Source: Gemmatimonadota bacterium
Lineage (GTDB): Bacteria > Gemmatimonadota > Gemmatimonadetes > Gemmatimonadales > Gemmatimonadaceae
DNA length: 16,420 nucleotides
Reading direction: 5' to 3'
NCBI GenBank assembly: GCA_003142495.1
Contig: PLMM01000422.1
Coordinates: 444 to 16,863, forward strand
The translations under genes were made by a program, and so were the position numbers. Position 1 is the stretch's first letter, and each line of letters begins with the position of its first letter. Below are positions 1 through 8,201 of the stretch, in pieces. The notes beneath the pieces are model-generated. The model made no database searches. It saw nothing but the letters and a program-made list of their open reading frames with translations, and had not been told where the DNA came from.

Positions 1-696
1 CAGCACGGGGTGAATCACGATCCAGCTCTCGTCCGCACTCCGAAAGACGTGCCGCAGCACGCTCTGCCATTCGCGCCAGCGCACGAAGCGCTCGCTGTCA
101 TCGCACGCGCCGAGCGCGGCCTCCGCGCGCTCGAGCTCAGCGATCCGCGCAAAGAGCTGGTGCGCGTTGTCGCCGAGCTCCGCTCTTAGCGCGCGCCGCT
201 CGCCCGCCGCATTCGGATATCGCTCGCTCGCGATCTCCTCGAGCACGTGCTCGATCGACGCGCGCAGCGCCGCCGCATCGAACGCCGCCCGCAGCGCCAC
301 GAGATTCGGCGCACGCTCGGCCAACAGCCTCGCCTCGAGCAGCGGCCCGAAGAAGCGGTCGTGCTCCTCGCCCGCGGCGAGCGACCCTGCGCCGAGCGCG
401 CGCAGCGAGCGCGTCATTTCCGGAATCGCGCACGCGCTGCTCGCGATCTCCGTCGCGAGCGCATTGAGATCGGGCGCCTGCTCGAGCTGAATCACGTCGC
501 CGGTCGCGAGATAAAGCTCGAGCACGTCGCCGGGCACACGAATCCCTTCGAGGTGCGCGAGCGCGAGGGCAATACGCCCGCGCGCGGTGTCGAGCAGCAC
601 CGATTCGGCGTCGAGCGTGACCATCGCGTCGCCCTCGAGCTCGCGTCCCCGCAGCAGCCCGCCGAGCACCACGCGGCGCGGTGAGCCGGGTGACAT
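1..696 (-). CDS. Unrecognised protein, C-terminus beyond window edge
   Basis: An uninterrupted frame of 232 codons runs from an ATG at 696-694 to the window edge, so only the N-terminal part is visible. The ATG directly follows the TAG of the CYTH gene, implying translational coupling in the EamA-HAD-CYTH operon. Residues about 1-75 look beta-rich: short alternating hydrophobic stretches (VVLGGLL, AMVTLDAESVLLDTARGRIAL, VLELYLATGDVIQLE) resembling a small barrel or PH-like fold. From about residue 75 onward the protein is Ala/Glu/Arg/Leu-rich and should be helical. I see no signal peptide, membrane segment or catalytic motif. I do not recognise the family. The context (a CYTH phosphohydrolase/cyclase-like protein and a HAD phosphatase) hints at nucleotide or phosphate metabolism, but that is only association. 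Confidence 0.75.
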   Translation of the reverse strand, partial: MSPGSPRRVVLGGLLRGRELEGDAMVTLDAESVLLDTARGRIALALAHLEGIRVPGDVLELYLATGDVIQLEQAPDLNALATEIASSACAIPEMTRSLRALGAGSLAAGEEHDRFFGPLLEARLLAERAPNLVALRAAFDAAALRASIEHVLEEIASERYPNAAGERRALRAELGDNAHQLFARIAELERAEAALGACDDSERFVRWREWQSVLRHVFRSADESWIVIHPVL

Positions 697-1287
697 CTAG
701 AGCTCGCGCACCGCGGGTGCGGTGTCGGAGAGATCCGCATCCGAGAGCGCGGCGTGCTTCCCCGTGCGCGCCTCGTAGCGTACAGCGAAATCCGTGAGGC
801 GATCGGCGTTGAACTCACCGCGCGGAATGCCGAGCGCCGCGATCGCGCGCTCGAGCGCCTCGGGCTCGCCCTCGACTTCCACGAGATCGTCCATCCGCGG
901 ATAGCGCTCGAAACGCACCATCGCCTCGCCGAGCTCGAACTGCTCGATGTCGCGATCGATGGGGCGCGTGACGATGTAGCCGAGACCGGCGAGGATGACC
1001 GCGATGGACTCGGGGTCGAGCACGGTGCAGCCGATCTCCTCGCGCACCTTGTAGCCGCGCTCGTAGCCGGTGGGCCCCTTGTACTCGAGCTCCGCGCGCG
1101 CGCCGCGCTCATCGCGATAGGTGCGCAGACGGAGCACGATGTCGCGGGAGGCAAGCGAGCGATCGTTCGTGTCGTAGCGGCGATCTTCGAGTCGCCCGGC
1201 GAAATTCGCCGTCGCGCCCGCCTTCATCAGCCGCGCTCGGGCGTCGCTCCACGAATCGAGCACCGCCTTGAGCTCGACCTCACGCAT
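697..1287 (-). CDS. CYTH domain protein, class IV adenylate cyclase-like
   Basis: 196 aa, ATG start at 1287. The CYTH signature ExExK is at the extreme N-terminus (E3, E5, K7). It is followed by the basic and acidic tunnel residues expected of the fold: RLR at 53-55, K70 in ELEYKG, R82/E83/E84, and the E137/E139 pair in LVEVEG. CYTH proteins form a beta tunnel that binds triphosphates with divalent metal. Members are CyaB-type adenylate cyclases, thiamine triphosphatases or inorganic triphosphatases, and the sequence alone does not choose between them. The CyaB-like arrangement and length (about 180-200 aa) favour the class IV cyclase annotation. The start overlaps the end of the HAD gene by 8 bp and the stop abuts the next ATG, so all are probably one transcript. 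The last 20 or so residues are a low-complexity acidic tail. Confidence 0.88.
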   Translation of the reverse strand: MREVELKAVLDSWSDARARLMKAGATANFAGRLEDRRYDTNDRSLASRDIVLRLRTYRDERGARAELEYKGPTGYERGYKVREEIGCTVLDPESIAVILAGLGYIVTRPIDRDIEQFELGEAMVRFERYPRMDDLVEVEGEPEALERAIAALGIPRGEFNADRLTDFAVRYEARTGKHAALSDADLSDTAPAVREL

Positions 1288-1987
1288 CGACGATCACCTT
1301 CATCACCGCCGCGGTGTCCGCGAGCGAGGAGAAGAGCGCGTAGGGATGGTGGCGCGCCAGCTCCTCCGGCGTGTAGCGCCCAGTCGCGACGGCGATCGCG
1401 CGCGCGCCGATCCCCTGTCCGCACGTGATGTCCGCCGGCGTGTCGCCGATGACGAAGACGTGGTCGCCCGCAATGTCCAGCCCGAGCTCCTCCTTCGCGC
1501 GCCGCTGCGCCAGCGCCGGAAGCTCGGCGCGCGCGTGATGATCGGAGCCGAAGGCGCACACCTTGAAGCGGCCGATGTCGATCCCGGCCGCGCGCAACTT
1601 GATCGCCGCGCCCTCGCGGAGATTGCCGGTGAGCAGCCCGAGGATGACGTCGCCGCGTTCCTCGAGAAGATCGAAGAGATCGCGCACGCCGTCGAACACG
1701 TGCGCGCGCGTGCCGCCCGCGAGCTCGCGCTCGAGGCCGCCCAGGTAGCGTTGCATGAGCGGATCGATGCGCTCGTCGATGATGTCGTCGGTGTGACCAT
1801 CCGCGCGCATGAGATCGCGCACGATCTGCGGATCGGTCTTGCCATCGTAGTGATAGTCGGTGGGGCCCGCGCCGCCGAAGACGTTCATGAGCGCTTCGGT
1901 CATGGCGCGGCGCCCCGCGCCATCGCTCCAGAGGATGGTTCCATCGATATCGAACAATACGAGCTTCACGTTCGATGAATCGGTCAT
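1280..1987 (-). CDS. HAD-superfamily phosphatase (phosphoglycolate phosphatase-like)
   Basis: 235 aa. All four HAD motifs are visible: motif I DIDGT (nucleophile D13, acid/base D15), motif II T120 in LLTGN, motif III K130, and motif IV GDTPADI (D182, D186) for Mg2+ binding. A helical cap of the phosphoglycolate phosphatase/beta-phosphoglucomutase kind lies between motifs I and II (about residues 22-95). It should hydrolyse a small phosphorylated metabolite in the cytoplasm; the substrate cannot be read from sequence. The ATG (1987-1985) overlaps the TGA of the EamA gene in an ATGA arrangement, and its own stop overlaps the CYTH start. The open frame continues far upstream of this ATG, but that region is the EamA gene in another frame, so the MTDSSN start is preferred. 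Confidence 0.92.
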   Translation of the reverse strand: MTDSSNVKLVLFDIDGTILWSDGAGRRAMTEALMNVFGGAGPTDYHYDGKTDPQIVRDLMRADGHTDDIIDERIDPLMQRYLGGLERELAGGTRAHVFDGVRDLFDLLEERGDVILGLLTGNLREGAAIKLRAAGIDIGRFKVCAFGSDHHARAELPALAQRRAKEELGLDIAGDHVFVIGDTPADITCGQGIGARAIAVATGRYTPEELARHHPYALFSSLADTAAVMKVIVDA

Positions 1988-2901
1988 GTGTGCGTGAGGG
2001 TGACGCCCGCAAGAATCGTCACGGCGCCAACGCCCTGCATCGGGGTCGGATGCTCGTGCAGCCAGATCCACGCGGCGAGCAGCGCGAACACCGGCTCGAA
2101 GTGCAAATAGATCCCCGTGCGCGTGGCGCCGAGGATGCGAATGCCGCGATACCAGAACACGGATGCGAGCGCGAGCGAGATGACGCCGCCGTAGAGGATC
2201 GCCAACCACACATCGCCCGGCAGCGCGGACCAGTGCGTCGCGACGAGCGACGGGAAGCCGAAGATGAGCAGCGGGATGGCGCCGCCGGTGAGCGTGAGCG
2301 CGGCGACGGTCGTGTCTTCGACGTCGCTCACGAAGCGCGCCTGCAGCACGACGTACACCGCCCAGATCACCGCGGCGAGCACCGCGAGCAGATTTCCCTC
2401 GAGCGTGGACGTGCCGTCGAGCGCGACGCGCGAGGTGAGCGCGATCAGTGCAACCCCCGCGAGCGAGAGCGCTATGCCGAGCGCGCAGCGTGCGGAGATC
2501 TCGCCAAGTCCCGCCGCACGGCTGAGCAGCGCGATGAACGCGGGGCTCGCGGCAAGCAGAAGCGCGGCTATCCCGACGTCGGTGTTCACGACGCTGCCGA
2601 CGAACACCATCTGATAGATGCCGTTGCCGAGCACGCCGAGGCCGAGGAGGAGGAGCACCTGGCGCCGCGTGGGGCGCGCGCGCACGGTCACGCTCGCGAA
2701 CACAAGGAGCACGAGCGCGGCGAGCGAGATACGCACGGCGTTGTACGCGAGCGGCGCCATGATGCGCGTGGCGTACTTCACGACCGGAAAGTTGAAGCCC
2801 CAGATGGCGACCATCAGCACCATCAGGAAGTCGGTCGGGACGAACATCGGCGTGGGGCGTGGTGGTGCGTCGGCGCGAGGCCGGGCGTCGATGAGCGTCA
2901 T
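1984..2901 (-). CDS. EamA/DMT-superfamily transporter
   Basis: 305 aa from the ATG at 2901. About ten hydrophobic helices fall into two EamA repeats. The first opens with the typical VAIWGFNFPVVKYA (about residues 28-41). The second carries NLLAVLAAVIWAVYVVLQARF and ends with the conserved R..GIYLHFEPVFALLAAWIWLHE pattern near the C-terminus. The family comprises inner-membrane drug/metabolite exporters; the substrate is unknown. The frame is open to a GTG/ATG-less extension up to 2988, but that would run into the divergent gene at 2976. ATG 2901 or an internal ATG at 2847 is therefore more likely, and neither has a clear Shine-Dalgarno. It is the first gene of the four-gene minus-strand operon. 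Confidence 0.92.
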   Translation of the reverse strand: MTLIDARPRADAPPRPTPMFVPTDFLMVLMVAIWGFNFPVVKYATRIMAPLAYNAVRISLAALVLLVFASVTVRARPTRRQVLLLLGLGVLGNGIYQMVFVGSVVNTDVGIAALLLAASPAFIALLSRAAGLGEISARCALGIALSLAGVALIALTSRVALDGTSTLEGNLLAVLAAVIWAVYVVLQARFVSDVEDTTVAALTLTGGAIPLLIFGFPSLVATHWSALPGDVWLAILYGGVISLALASVFWYRGIRILGATRTGIYLHFEPVFALLAAWIWLHEHPTPMQGVGAVTILAGVTLTHT

Positions 2902-2975
2902 GCGTAAAGCTAGGCGTTGGCGGTGCGTCGTGACAGGCGGGTGGCCGCTCGTGTGAGCAATCCCTAAGTTGTGGG
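2902..2975. promoter_or_regulatory. Divergent promoter region, EamA operon / DUF6941-like gene
   Basis: This 74-bp gap separates two divergent starts. Toward EamA (minus strand) a TAGCTT hexamer (2912-2907) lies 5 nt before the ATG, with CTGTCA (2936-2931; 4 of 6 matches to TTGACA) 18 bp upstream. Toward the plus-strand gene, TAAGTT (2965-2970) lies 5 nt before its ATG without a good -35. Neither start has a Shine-Dalgarno. This spacing would put transcription start on or beside the start codon. Matches to a generic sigma-70 pattern were judged by eye and are weak. Confidence 0.4.
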
Positions 2976-3410
2976 ATGCATCTCTCATTCGCTCTCTTCG
3001 CGGACGCCGCGAACATCTCCCAGGAAGGGAAGCTCAACATCCTCGGCGTCTTCGACGCGGTACAGTGCGGCACACTGCCCACGGTGCATCCGCGCGCGCA
3101 TCTGGTGGTTCGGCTCAAGGGCGGGCAGGACGATGTCGGCACGCACACCGTGTCGCTCAACTGGCTGAATCCGCAGGGGCAGGAGCTCTGGTCGTCGAAT
3201 GGGGAGCTGAACATCGGCGCGCCACCGCCGGGGGTGACGGAGATGGACATGCCGCTGATCGCCGCGATCGACCTGCCGCTCGATGCGTCGGGCGCGTACT
3301 CGATGCGGATCGCGCTGGATGGCGAGGCGCATGGCGAGGTGCGGCTCGTGGTGCGGAGTGAGATGGCGCCGATGGGCGCGACGCTGCCGCCGAACCGGCT
3401 GGTGAGTTGA
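2976..3410 (+). CDS. DUF6941-like small protein
   Basis: 144 aa, cytoplasmic, with no signal peptide or membrane segment. The N-terminus (HLSFALFADAANIS, then GKLNILGVFDAV) and the beta-rich body ending in VRLVVRSEM match my recollection of the DUF6941 family, whose members begin with a similar ADAAN..GKLNILGVFD pattern. No biochemical function is known to me. It looks like a single beta-sandwich domain. The start ATG lacks an obvious ribosome binding site; a TAAGTT hexamer 5 nt upstream may make the transcript leaderless. It ends 22 bp before the M13 peptidase gene, so the two may be co-transcribed, although the peptidase has its own strong ribosome binding site. The family name is from memory and should be checked against Pfam. 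Confidence 0.85.
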   Translation: MHLSFALFADAANISQEGKLNILGVFDAVQCGTLPTVHPRAHLVVRLKGGQDDVGTHTVSLNWLNPQGQELWSSNGELNIGAPPPGVTEMDMPLIAAIDLPLDASGAYSMRIALDGEAHGEVRLVVRSEMAPMGATLPPNRLVS

Positions 3411-3419
3411 CAAATACCT

Positions 3420-3426
3420 GGAGGAG
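3420..3426 (+). promoter_or_regulatory. Strong Shine-Dalgarno of the M13 peptidase gene
   Basis: GGAGGAG, 6 nt before the GTG codon. It fixes the GTG at 3433 as the start, and it contrasts with the starts at 2901 and 2976, which have no Shine-Dalgarno. Confidence 0.8.
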
Positions 3427-3432
3427 CTCCGC

Positions 3433-5466
3433 GTGAACATCCGTGTCGTTGCACTCGCTGCCATCGTCGGCGTCGTTGCCCTCTCGTCGAGCACGCTGGC
3501 TGCGCAGGCTGCGCCGCGCGCGGTCGACCGATCGAACATGGATACGACGTGCGCGCCGTGCACGGACTTCTATCGATTCGTGAACGGCAAGTGGCTGGAC
3601 ACGGCGACGATCCCCGCATCGTATCCGGGCATTGGCGTCGGACGCGAGGTGTACGATCGGAGCCTCGATGTGCTCCACGAGATTCTCGAGCAGGCGGCGA
3701 AGGACAAGAGCGCCGCGCCGAATAGCAACACGCAGAAGCTCGGCGCCTTCTACGGCGCGTGCCTCGACTCGGCGAAGGCGGAGAAGCTCGACGCGGCGCC
3801 GATGGCGGCGGAGCTCGAGCGAATCGCGGCGATCACGACGCCGGCGCTTCTGCAGGCGGAGTTCGCGCGTCTGCAGGCGGACGGAGTCGACATTGCGTTC
3901 GGCGTTGGAACCGAGCCGGATTTCAAAAACACGAAGCTCACGGTCGCCGCGGTTGGTCAGGGCGGGCTGGGGCTCCCAGATCGCGAGTACTATCTCAACG
4001 ATGATTCCGCGTCGGTGAAGCTGCGCGACGCGTATCGCGCGCACGTCGCGCGCACGCTCGAGCTGCTCGGCGATACGCCGGCGAAGGCCGCCGACGCGGC
4101 CAAGCGCGTGCTCGCGCTCGAGACGTCGCTCGCGAAGGCGGCGCTGCCGCTCGAGGAGCAGCGCGATCCGAAGAACATCTATCATCCAATGTCCGTCGAT
4201 TCGCTCGCGAGGATCGCGCACGGCGTGAGCTGGACGACGTACTTCGCCTCAGTCGGGATGACGCCCAAGTCGGTGATCGTCGTATCGCCCGCGTACATGA
4301 CGGCGGTGGCCGGGCTCATGACCTCCGTGCCGCTGGCGACGTGGCGCGACTATCTCCGCTGGAAGGTGACCGACGCGGCATCGCCGTACATCAGCTCGCG
4401 CTTCGTGAACGAGCGCTTCGCGTTCCGCTCGATTCTCACGGGCACGAAGTCGCTGCCGCCGCGCTGGAAGCGGTGCATGACGGCAACCGACGAGTCGCTC
4501 GGCGAGGCGCTCGGCGCGGCGTACGTCGCGAAGGAATTTCCGCCGGAGGCGAAGGCGCGCGCGCTCGCGATGGTGGGGAATCTCGAGGCGGCGCTGCGCG
4601 ATCGCATCTCGACGCTCGACTGGATGAGCGAGGCGACGCGGAAGGAGGCGCTCGCGAAGCTGGCGGCGTTCCGCGTGAAGATCGGCTATCCCGATCGCTT
4701 CCGCGACTACTCGACGCTGCGCATTCCGGCCGGCGCGTCGTACTACCAGAGCGCGATGCTCGCAAACGAGTTCGAGTTCCGCAGGCAAATGGCCAAGGCC
4801 GACAAGCCCACGGATCTGAACGAGTGGGGGATGACACCGCAAACCGTCGACGCGTACAACAATGCGTTGAACAACGAGATCGTCTTCCCGGCAGCCATTC
4901 TGCAGCCGCCTTTCTTCGACGCGAGCGCGGATGACGCGTCGAACTATGGCGCGATGGGCGCGATCATCGGTCACGAGATCACGCACGGCTACGACGATCA
5001 GGGTCGTCAGTTCGATGCGAGCGGCACGCTGCGCGACTGGTGGACGAAGGAGGACGCGGCGAAGTACGACGAGGCCGCGGGGCGCATTCGCGATCAGTAC
5101 TCGGCGTACATCGTCGCCGACACCTTCCACGTGAACGGCAAGCTCACGCTCGGCGAGAACATCGCGGACTTCGGCGGGCTGAAGATCGCCTACGCGGCGT
5201 TCGAGAAGGCGATGACTGGCAAGTCGCGCGCGCCGGTGGATGGCTTCACACCGGAGCAGCGCTTCTTCATCGCCTACGCGAACGCGTGGCGCACGAAGAT
5301 ACGTCCGGAGGCGATGATCCTGCAGTCGCGCACGGACCCGCACTCACCGGGCGAGTGGCGCGTGATCGGCGCGATCTCGAATCTCCCGGAGTTCGCGCAG
5401 GCGTTCGGGTGTAAGGCGGGGGATAAGATGGTGAGAGGGGAGGCGGTGCGGGCGACGATCTGGTAG
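3433..5466 (+). CDS. Secreted M13-family zinc metallopeptidase (neprilysin/PepO-like)
   Basis: 677 aa with a GTG start at 3433, chosen because GGAGGAG lies 6 nt upstream (3420-3426) and a signal peptide follows at once. The hydrophobic N-terminus ends in TLAAQA, with likely cleavage near residue 26 and export to the periplasm. The M13 N-terminal lid domain starts at about residue 41 (CTDFYRFVNGKW). The catalytic domain has HEITH (zinc ligands H514 and H518, catalytic E515) and GENIADFGG (third ligand E575, plus D579). Late family motifs follow: AYANAWR, HSPGEWRVIGAISNLPEF, and FGCKAGDKMVR near the C-terminal Trp. Length is normal for the family. It should cleave short peptides outside the cytoplasm. 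One oddity: the substrate-binding NAYY segment reads DAYN (residues 473-476). Confidence 0.96.
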   Translation: MNIRVVALAAIVGVVALSSSTLAAQAAPRAVDRSNMDTTCAPCTDFYRFVNGKWLDTATIPASYPGIGVGREVYDRSLDVLHEILEQAAKDKSAAPNSNTQKLGAFYGACLDSAKAEKLDAAPMAAELERIAAITTPALLQAEFARLQADGVDIAFGVGTEPDFKNTKLTVAAVGQGGLGLPDREYYLNDDSASVKLRDAYRAHVARTLELLGDTPAKAADAAKRVLALETSLAKAALPLEEQRDPKNIYHPMSVDSLARIAHGVSWTTYFASVGMTPKSVIVVSPAYMTAVAGLMTSVPLATWRDYLRWKVTDAASPYISSRFVNERFAFRSILTGTKSLPPRWKRCMTATDESLGEALGAAYVAKEFPPEAKARALAMVGNLEAALRDRISTLDWMSEATRKEALAKLAAFRVKIGYPDRFRDYSTLRIPAGASYYQSAMLANEFEFRRQMAKADKPTDLNEWGMTPQTVDAYNNALNNEIVFPAAILQPPFFDASADDASNYGAMGAIIGHEITHGYDDQGRQFDASGTLRDWWTKEDAAKYDEAAGRIRDQYSAYIVADTFHVNGKLTLGENIADFGGLKIAYAAFEKAMTGKSRAPVDGFTPEQRFFIAYANAWRTKIRPEAMILQSRTDPHSPGEWRVIGAISNLPEFAQAFGCKAGDKMVRGEAVRATIW

Positions 5467-5485
5467 GTAGCGGGTCTCCGCTACC
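5466..5485. terminator. Compact hairpin between convergent stop codons
   Basis: GGTAGCGG - GTCT - CCGCTACC is a perfect 8-bp stem with a 4-nt loop. It sits exactly between the M13 gene's TAG (5464-5466) and the NlpC/P60 gene's TAG (5483-5481), which is inside the right arm. No T-tract follows on either strand, so it is at best a weak or Rho-assisted bidirectional terminator. The symmetry is clear in the sequence; the function is inferred. Confidence 0.4.
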
Positions 5486-6311
5486 CCTCGAGCAGTCGCC
5501 GCGCCACTCGCAGCCTCCCCAGCAGTGCCTCCGCATACGGATCCATCTCGCCCTCGAGGTGCTCCACCGCAAACCCCCCGCGCCCAATCGCGACGTGCAT
5601 CAGCGTCCGCTGCTGCGCCACGATCGCCACGTGTGTAATGCGCCCGTCCGCGCGATCGGAGAAGAACAACAAATCCCCCGCCCTCCACGCTTCCGGCACC
5701 AGCTCGAGCGCCACGCCGAGCTCTGCCTGCTGTCGCGCATCCCTCGGCATCGCCGCCCCGTGCAGCTCGAACACCGTCTGCACCATCCCCGAGCAGTCCG
5801 CGCCCCACGGCGTGACGCCGCCCCATTGGTACGACGCACTCCAGAAGTACCGCGCCGCCGACGCGCAGATCTCGATGCCGACCGGCGGATAGCGCCGCCG
5901 AATCTCGGCCTCGTCGAGCACGCCGCCCGCAACGATCTTCGCATCTCGCGCGACGCGAGCACCGAGCGGCAGCGCGCGTTCCATGTCGGCGACGTCATCA
6001 TACACGGTGCATCCCACCGAATGCCGCGCGTTCATCGCCCAGTCGTGGGCCGCCTCGGCGCTCAGCCCGTGCGCATCGAGATACCCCTCGTGCATCCACC
6101 CCTCGTAGCCATCCGCGAGCCGCACGCGACGCCATCCCTCGCGCTTTTCCAGGATCGCCGCGAGCTGCCCCGCCACCGACTGGCTCACCTGCTCGCTCGA
6201 CGCCTTGGGCTCCGCGTGCAGCGGCGCCACCGCGGCGCGCACGAGCACGATCGTCTCCGCGCTCACCCCTTTCTGCGCCGAGATGCCGAAGTCAGCGTGT
6301 ACGATGCGCAC
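5481..6311 (-). CDS. YkfC-like NlpC/P60 cysteine peptidase with SH3b domains
   Basis: 276 aa from a GTG at 6311. The architecture appears to be a first SH3b domain (about residues 20-80, with EGWRRVRLADGYEGWMHEGYL), a second SH3b-like segment (about 95-135), then NlpC/P60 (about 145-270). The catalytic Cys is C173 in ADCSGM, with H227 (THVAI) and H239 (LMHVA). The Cys-His and His-His spacings (54 and 12) closely match the triad known for Bacillus cereus YkfC, and D172 and S174 flank the Cys as there. YkfC-type enzymes cleave the gamma-D-Glu to diamino-acid bond of murein peptides during cell-wall recycling. No signal peptide is visible, fitting a cytoplasmic recycling role. The start overlaps the 92-aa gene by 20 bp; a later GTG at about 6266 is an alternative. 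Confidence 0.9.
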   Translation of the reverse strand: MRIVHADFGISAQKGVSAETIVLVRAAVAPLHAEPKASSEQVSQSVAGQLAAILEKREGWRRVRLADGYEGWMHEGYLDAHGLSAEAAHDWAMNARHSVGCTVYDDVADMERALPLGARVARDAKIVAGGVLDEAEIRRRYPPVGIEICASAARYFWSASYQWGGVTPWGADCSGMVQTVFELHGAAMPRDARQQAELGVALELVPEAWRAGDLLFFSDRADGRITHVAIVAQQRTLMHVAIGRGGFAVEHLEGEMDPYAEALLGRLRVARRLLEG

Positions 6312-6570
6312 CGGGAATCGGAATCGAGTTGAATGCCTTCGTCAGCTCGCGGTCGGTCGCCGCACCGAGCTGACGCACGAGGTCGTCGCGCTTCCGCGCG
6401 CGCTTTACCGCCGTCGATGCCACGGGCGTCGCGAGCGACCGGTCGAGCGGCACGTACAGATACCGCCCCTTCCACTCGTCGCTCGCCGAATCGTACCACG
6501 GCTCGGCGAGCACGGTGAACGTCCGGTCGCCGAGAGCAAGCCGCTCGCGCAGCACGACGCTGTCGCTCAT
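6292..6570 (-). CDS. 92-aa protein of unknown function
   Basis: The ATG at 6570-6568 overlaps the TGA of the zinc micro-protein gene (ATGA), and the 3' end overlaps the NlpC/P60 start by 20 bp. The gene is thus sandwiched in a coupled trio. The N-terminal half is beta-prone with aromatic residues (TFTVLAEPWYDSASDEWKG, then RYLYVPLDR at about 36-44). The second half is basic and helical (AVKRARKRDDLVRQLGAATDRELTKAF). No cysteine, signal peptide or membrane segment is present. I do not recognise a family. Being tied to both neighbours suggests a partner or regulatory role for the peptidase, but nothing in the sequence shows a mechanism. Low-complexity shadow coding is unlikely, since both ends use classical operon overlaps. 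Confidence 0.7.
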   Translation of the reverse strand: MSDSVVLRERLALGDRTFTVLAEPWYDSASDEWKGRYLYVPLDRSLATPVASTAVKRARKRDDLVRQLGAATDRELTKAFNSIPIPGAHRTR

Positions 6571-6755
6571 TCCTTCGCGGCCGCGCCCTTCGACTTCGCC
6601 TCACAGGCCGTGCACAGCGTCACGCCCTTGAGCGTGCAGAGGAGGCAGAGAAAGGTACCGCAGTCGGCGCACGGATAGCCCTCGCTCGCGCGCTCTTCGT
6701 TGCCGCACGCGCGACACACCATCCGATCCTGCTCAACGTTGTTCTCGGGCATCAT
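6567..6755 (-). CDS. Eight-cysteine zinc-binding micro-protein
   Basis: 62 aa with four CxxC knuckles: C14/C17, C29/C32, C37/C40 and C48/C51. This is enough for two structural zinc sites, possibly in a cross-brace (RING/FYVE/B-box-like) or tandem ribbon arrangement. The tail is Lys/Ala-rich. Two ATGs are adjacent (6755 and 6752). AGGAG lies 1 nt before the first and 4 nt before the second, so the second may be the real start. The gene opens a three-gene run whose later members overlap it and each other. It lies 72 bp downstream of the response regulator on the same strand, so read-through from the signalling pair is possible. The function is unknown; binding to protein or nucleic acid is the usual job of such knuckles. 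Confidence 0.82.
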   Translation of the reverse strand: MMPENNVEQDRMVCRACGNEERASEGYPCADCGTFLCLLCTLKGVTLCTACEAKSKGAAAKE

Positions 6756-6827
6756 GCTCCTGGGTTCGGGAGGCCGTCGCTGGGCAGCGTCGCTCCCGAT
6801 ATGAACGATTCACCCCCCGGTTACGTC

Positions 6828-8200
<1,373 letters not shown>

Positions 8201-8201
<1 letters not shown>

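Noticed and set aside
131..700. Frequent GCTCGAG/GAGCTCG words across this and other parts of the window
   Set aside because: They arise from Glu-Leu and Leu-Glu codon pairs (GAG/CTC) on either strand in a GC-rich genome. I see no regular spacing or strand pattern that would make them a signal.
1975..2907. A 310-codon plus-strand open frame opposite the EamA transporter
   Set aside because: It is extremely charged and repetitive in Arg/Asp/Glu/His, the complement of membrane-helix codons, so it is a shadow of the transporter gene.
3407..3412. TTGACA directly downstream of the DUF6941-like coding end, considered as a -35 box for the M13 gene
   Set aside because: A -10 at the proper 16-18 bp spacing would fall on or after the Shine-Dalgarno and start codon at 3420-3435, so it cannot serve that gene.
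1280..3619. A 779-codon open frame on the minus strand running from the M13 gene region through to the HAD phosphatase
   Set aside because: Only the last 235 codons (HAD protein) look like protein. The rest is the EamA gene in the wrong frame plus sequence antisense to the DUF6941-like and M13 genes, with Arg/Ala/His-rich low-complexity composition typical of GC-rich shadow frames.
3157..5343. Two long minus-strand open frames (about 354 and 364 codons) opposite the M13 peptidase
   Set aside because: They are mirror frames of a gene confirmed by HEITH and ENIAD motifs. They are Arg/Leu/Val-rich with no domain features.
6756..6827. Gap between response regulator and zinc micro-protein, inspected for a terminator or riboswitch
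   Set aside because: It has only short direct repeats of GTCGCT and a C-run; there is no stable stem with a T-tract and no recognisable aptamer in 72 bp.
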